This document shows, piece after piece, positions 61,196-64,000 of a stretch of 64,000 nucleotides of DNA. Each line of letters opens with the position of its first letter. Positions within the stretch are counted from its first letter, which is position 1. The notes below the pieces were generated by a model. That model ran no database searches. It was not told where the DNA came from and was given only the letters and a program-made list of their open reading frames with translations. The translations under genes were made by a program, and so were the position numbers. This stretch comes from Candidatus Woesearchaeota archaeon (GTDB lineage Archaea > Nanobdellota > Nanobdellia > Woesearchaeales > JAHWIC01). The stretch lies in assembly GCA_019322485.1 (NCBI GenBank), contig JAHWIK010000003.1, forward strand, positions 48,282 through 112,281, given 5' to 3'.

Positions 61196-61322
61196 TGGGC
61201 CCACCCGGAGTTTCTAGCCATAATCCATGGTTATTCGAACCGGGGACCTCCGCCTTTCCAAACAGCAGGTTATACAGCTTGCGCATGTCGAGGCGACGTC
61301 ATAGCCACTAGACTATGAGCCC
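61196..61322 (-). tRNA. tRNA-Val (GAC) with two introns
   Basis: Minus strand: the acceptor GGGCTCA pairs with TGGGCCC (A73), D stem GTC/GAC, anticodon stem TCGCC/GGCGG, T stem CCCGG/CCGGG. A 30-nt intron (61256-61285) leaves the loop TCGACAA, anticodon GAC. Position 33 is then C instead of the nearly universal U, so the loop assignment deserves checking. A 24-nt T-loop intron (61210-61233), with junctions AA^T and AC^T, leaves TTCGAAT. A minus-strand TTTAAATA lies about 29 nt before the 5' end. The mature length is 73 nt. Confidence 0.8.
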
Positions 61323-61391
61323 TTATTACTCTTGAATAGAAAATGGTATTTAAATTTATCTGTTTATTAAGTAAAGTTTCTAACATCCTCT

Positions 61392-61562
61392 AAAATCAAT
61401 AATTAAAAAAATAAATCTGAAAATTCCTTTCAGAACCGCTATAAGGGAATTTTCATCTGCTTATGGTTCTTAAGAAACAGAATCAGACGATTTTTGCTTT
61501 AAATGAGACATAAAGCAAAAATCAGATTTATTATTTTTCTAATGATATTTTCAATTGATTTT
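61392..61562. repeat. 171-bp foldback element with nested hairpins
   Basis: The ends AAAATCAAT (61392-61400) and ATTGATTTT (61554-61562) are inverted repeats. Inside, AATAAATCTGA (61410-61420) pairs with TCAGATTTATT (61522-61532), GAAAATTCC (61419) with GGAATTTTC (61446-61454), and GATTTTTGCTTTA (61489-61501) with TAAAGCAAAAATC (61511-61523). The whole can fold as a cloverleaf-like structure. No ORF. It could be a structured RNA or a small non-autonomous mobile element; the gap between tRNA-Val and tRNA-Thr holds nothing else but the repeat below. Confidence 0.5.
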
Positions 61563-61566
61563 AGAA

Positions 61567-61586
61567 AGCCTCTGACGAGAATTGAA
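61567..61586. repeat. 20-bp copy of the tRNA-Thr 3' end
   Basis: AGCCTCTGACGAGAATTGAA at 61567-61586 is identical to 61658-61677, the 3' end of tRNA-Thr. Direct repeats of a tRNA 3' end are what integrating elements leave, but only 91 bp separate the two. It may be a remnant att site or a partial tRNA duplication. On the minus strand TCTGAC/GTCAGA forms a stem here. Confidence 0.65.
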
Positions 61587-61657
61587 GTCAGAACGCCATC
61601 TTTTTAGAAAAGCTGGACCAGAATGGTGCGGCATAAAGCCACACGAAAATAAAAAGA

Positions 61658-61742
61658 AGCCTCTGACGAGAATTGAACTCGCGACCTTTACCTCTTTGAA
61701 TTCTTTTACCAAGGTAACGCTCTACCACTGAGCTACAGAGGC
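61658..61742 (-). tRNA. tRNA-Thr (GGT) with 13-nt intron
   Basis: Minus strand: the acceptor GCCTCTG pairs with CAGAGGC (U73), D stem GCTC/GAGC, anticodon stem TTACC/GGTAA, T arm GCGAG-TTCAATT-CTCGT. Removing 61694-61706 leaves TTGGTAA with anticodon GGT. The junctions TA^A and AG^A flank the helix TTGG/TCAA. No CCA. It begins 3 nt after tRNA-Leu and is surely co-transcribed with it. Confidence 0.88.
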
Positions 61743-61745
61743 ATA

Positions 61746-61883
61746 TGCGAGGGAGGGGACTTTCGTGACTTAAACCAGCCGATTCGAACCCCCGGACGGA
61801 CTAACCGACAGGATATCTTACTTACAAGTAAGTGTCGTTGTGCCTTAAGTCCTGCGCATTTGACCAGGCTCTGCAACCCTCGC
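61746..61883 (-). tRNA. tRNA-Leu (TAA) with two introns
   Basis: Minus strand: the acceptor GCGAGGG pairs with CCCTCGC (A73), D stem GCA/TGC, anticodon stem CAGGA/TCCTG, variable arm CGG-TTAGT-CCG, T stem GGGGG/CCCCT. The 29-nt intron 61815-61843 (AG^G and AT^A around the helix CTTA/TAAG) leaves CTTAAGA, anticodon TAA. The 23-nt T-loop intron 61760-61782 (AA^T and AG^T around the helix TTCG/CGAA) leaves TTCGAAT. Both are canonical bulge-helix-bulge motifs. TATA TTTATATAAA is about 31 nt upstream. The mature length is 86 nt. Confidence 0.9.
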
Positions 61884-61979
61884 ATTAGATTTCAGAGAAG
61901 ATACTGTTTATATAAACTTTATGGAAATCTAAAAATTCGAAGAATCAAAACCAAAAATTATAAATAACTCTAAGGAACA

Positions 61980-62459
61980 ATGGCATCTATGGGAGAAAAA
62001 GAAGAGTTGGACAATCTTGCGCAATCATTAGTGAAACAAGGATTAGCTGCTTCTTATAACGATGGATTAGAGAAAGCCAAGCAGATAATAGGTATAAAAG
62101 AGGTTATTGAAAAGAGACGCAGGGATTTTCTTGAAGGAGATAAAGCTGATGTTGACAATGCAGTTAAAAGGATGACTAGCCCGCCAAAGGAGGAAAGCAG
62201 GGAAGAGATGGTTGAACATATCAAGGATGAAATAACTGAAGTAAAGGAAGACATCAAAAAGGTTGAGGAAAGGCCTGAAAATGTAGGATTGATAAAAGAA
62301 AAGGTAGAGAATATCAGAGATGAGGTTAAGGTAGTAGAGAAAGAGGTCGAAAAAGAGAAAAAGGAAGAAAAATCAAAGGATCCCAAGGAAAAGAAGGATA
62401 TATTCGAAGAAGAAAAAAAGATTGATATAAGCGAAGTATTTAATTATAATAACAGATAG
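61980..62459 (+). CDS. Coiled-coil protein, unknown
   Basis: A 159-residue, highly charged protein. The N-terminal helical part (about 1-60) contains ELDNLAQSLVKQGLAASYND and is followed by a long Lys/Glu coiled coil (about 70-145) with heptad-like EEMVEHIKDEITEVKEDIKK. A short C-terminal IDISEVFNY could be a docking motif. No enzymatic feature. A TTATAAATAA box about 22 nt before the ATG, divergent from tRNA-Leu. Confidence 0.6.
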   Translation: MASMGEKEELDNLAQSLVKQGLAASYNDGLEKAKQIIGIKEVIEKRRRDFLEGDKADVDNAVKRMTSPPKEESREEMVEHIKDEITEVKEDIKKVEERPENVGLIKEKVENIRDEVKVVEKEVEKEKKEEKSKDPKEKKDIFEEEKKIDISEVFNYNNR

Positions 62460-62567
62460 TTCTAAAAAACGCACATAATAAGTCGATATTTTACCTATAA
62501 AATAGTAAGCTTTAAATATAAAGATTGACTACTCACGAATAAATACAGAATATGAGGGGGTAAAAAA

Positions 62568-63980
62568 ATGAAAAGGTTGTTTTTTTCAAGTATAGTCTTT
62601 TTGATACTATGTATGGGTATTGCTCTGGGTGATGTAGCAATATACCCTACCAGCGAGAGTGTAAGTACTTATGCTGGTGAAAATATAACAAAAACAGTAA
62701 AGATTACTAATACCAATTCTACTTTGCCTATTTCTTTACAAACCAGCGTGTCATTCACAGAAGGTTCAGTAACAGTACCTATCAGTGTAAAATATAATGT
62801 TACAAACCCGCTTCCAGTACCATCACCTGGAAACTCAGTTGATGTAGCTTATACACTTGTGGTTCCTCCAGATATGGAATCAGGAACTTACACAGGAACA
62901 ATCAACTTTGAGAACAGCCCCTTAGCATTTACCCTGGGTGTAGTTGGAAGATTATATGTAGATGACCTGGATGTCACTGTAGATAATGTTCTTGAGGATG
63001 AGGAAGACTCTGACAAAAATCTTGATGATGGCGACACAATAAGCACAGAGGTAAGACCTGGCTCTAAGGTAAGCTTTGATTTCAGGATAGGCAATGCATT
63101 TACAGATTCGCAAAATATCGAGATAAATGATGTTGTTATAGAAGTAACAATAGATGATATTGATGATGGTGACGAGCTTGAAGGGGAAAGTGATGATTTT
63201 GATATTGACGCAGATGACAAAAGCGATAGGGTCAGCATAGAATTTGATATTCCGCTTGAAGTAGATGAAGGCGATTATAATGTGTACATATTAATTACTG
63301 GTGAGGATGAGGAAAATGTTGACCATGAGATTGAATGGGAGCTTGAACTTCAGGTTGAAAAAGAATCCCACTTCATATACATAAAAGAAGTTGATTTATC
63401 ACCTTCCACAGTAAAGTGCGACAGAAGTGCGACACTTGATGTGGAGTTAATAAACCTTGGCAGCCGTGCTGAAGATGAGGTTATCCTGGAGATAAAGAAC
63501 ACTGCATTGGGCATTGACATAAAAGAGGAAGAGCTTGAGCTTGACGAAGACTATGATGATGACAACACCTATGACGGCTCATACAGCCTTAACGTTGATA
63601 ATGACGCAGCACCAGGAACATACACTATCACAATTAAATCGTTCTACAAAGAGAACAAATTAAGCGACACAGACACTGTAAGCCTTGTTGTGGAAGACTG
63701 TGAAATCCAGCAGCAAAGCACAACTACAACCCAGACTACAACACCACCACCAAGCACAACTACTCCACAGACCACACAACAGACCACAGTTCCTCAGTAT
63801 ACACAGCAACCTAGCCAACCGACAATCATAAACCCACCAATAATCACGCAGCCAGAGCAATCCTCAGTTGAGGTATCTTTCATGAATACTCCGGCTTATG
63901 TCATAATATTAGTTCTAGTTAATGTGATTGGCATTGCTGTGATTATATTTTTGGTGACTAAAACATTAATTAGGAAATAA
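62568..63980 (+). CDS. Surface protein with acidic domains, Thr-rich stalk and C-terminal TM
   Basis: A 470-residue secreted protein anchored at the C-terminus. A signal peptide (LFFSSIVFLILCMGIALG) is followed by a beta domain (about 22-125) and two acidic beta-rich domains (about 130-375) paralogous to those of the gene at 30518; VTIDDIDDGDELE is shared. Then come a Thr/Pro/Gln-rich stalk (about 380-435), likely glycosylated, and a TM (VIILVLVNVIGIAVIIFLV). GAGGGGG serves as ribosome site. Probably a cell-envelope protein. Confidence 0.75.
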   Translation: MKRLFFSSIVFLILCMGIALGDVAIYPTSESVSTYAGENITKTVKITNTNSTLPISLQTSVSFTEGSVTVPISVKYNVTNPLPVPSPGNSVDVAYTLVVPPDMESGTYTGTINFENSPLAFTLGVVGRLYVDDLDVTVDNVLEDEEDSDKNLDDGDTISTEVRPGSKVSFDFRIGNAFTDSQNIEINDVVIEVTIDDIDDGDELEGESDDFDIDADDKSDRVSIEFDIPLEVDEGDYNVYILITGEDEENVDHEIEWELELQVEKESHFIYIKEVDLSPSTVKCDRSATLDVELINLGSRAEDEVILEIKNTALGIDIKEEELELDEDYDDDNTYDGSYSLNVDNDAAPGTYTITIKSFYKENKLSDTDTVSLVVEDCEIQQQSTTTTQTTTPPPSTTTPQTTQQTTVPQYTQQPSQPTIINPPIITQPEQSSVEVSFMNTPAYVIILVLVNVIGIAVIIFLVTKTLIRK

Positions 63981-64000
63981 ATGATGTTTGAAGTTGGGGG

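Noticed and set aside
61188..61286. N-terminal extension of the AI-2E transporter reading through tRNA-Val
   Set aside because: The extra residues are the tRNA read as protein; ATG 61187 gives the normal family start.
1..64000. CRISPR array, rRNA genes, insertion sequence with transposase, or replication origin
   Set aside because: None was seen on either strand. No spaced short repeats, no rRNA-like sequence, no transposase motif and no Orc1/Cdc6 gene.

Overview
The window reads as one contiguous stretch of an AT-rich archaeal chromosome. Archaeal markers are TFB, Alba, ribosomal protein S17e, a proteasome beta subunit, the beta-CASP/KH nuclease aCPSF1, archaeal-type ProS and ArgS, AMP phosphorylase, cofactor-independent phosphoglycerate mutase of the archaeal type, and tRNA genes with bulge-helix-bulge introns. 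Most genes have a TATA-like box (TTTAAATA or TTTATATA) about 27 nt before the start codon and no leader; genes inside operons often carry GAGGTG-type ribosome binding sites. Compact overlapping genes, Lys/Ile-rich proteins and several small membrane proteins suggest a DPANN archaeon, perhaps Woesearchaeota/Pacearchaeota-like, but with more amino-acid and cofactor biosynthesis than the most reduced members. The lineage is an inference.

Layout. 0-3.4 kb: riboflavin genes (fused RibD, RibB) and small unknowns. 3.4-13.7 kb: argininosuccinate lyase, a B3/B4-domain protein, ArgS, a CNNM/CBS membrane protein, an arginase/agmatinase-family hydrolase, threonine synthase, phosphoglycerate mutase, a DUF1015 protein, S17e and Alba. 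13.7-19.9 kb: an intron-containing tRNA-Arg behind a structured leader, then a proline operon (ProC, an ECF sigma-like protein, ProA, MarC, ProB, ProS). 19.9-22.1 kb: PRPP synthase and a divergent regulator/transporter pair. 22.1-30 kb: a minus-strand operon of four large proteins of unknown function that all end in the same TPR module. 30-42 kb: DUF4430 and surface proteins, TrmB regulator, proteasome beta, aCPSF1, a hybrid histidine kinase and two glucan-cleaving enzymes. 42-51.4 kb: regulators, then a sulfur island (UPF0280/COG2122, COG1900/DUF39, NIL-ferredoxin, tRNA-Cys, cysteine synthase, CysS). 51.4-64 kb: GNAT, PolX, a methyltransferase-kinase fusion, MGMT, TFB, a Trm112-like protein, AMP phosphorylase, an AI-2E family transporter, four tRNAs with introns (Ser, Val, Thr, Leu), and a surface protein that is a paralogue of the one at 30.5 kb.

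Main points of interest. (1) Two very short ORFs sit exactly where a leaderless start is expected in the sulfur island. One ends in a run of Met and Cys codons upstream of the homocysteine-forming pair. The other has three consecutive Cys codons upstream of tRNA-Cys-cysK-cysS. They look like sulfur-amino-acid leader peptides. (2) A bacterial-style ECF sigma-like protein is embedded with overlapping ends in an archaeal proline operon. (3) Three tRNAs have a second intron in the T-loop; spliced in silico they give canonical T-loops. (4) The four-gene TPR operon has mosaic, recently homogenised C-terminal modules and may be an undescribed multi-component system. (5) A HemK2-like methyltransferase is fused to an atypical kinase near a Trm112-like gene.
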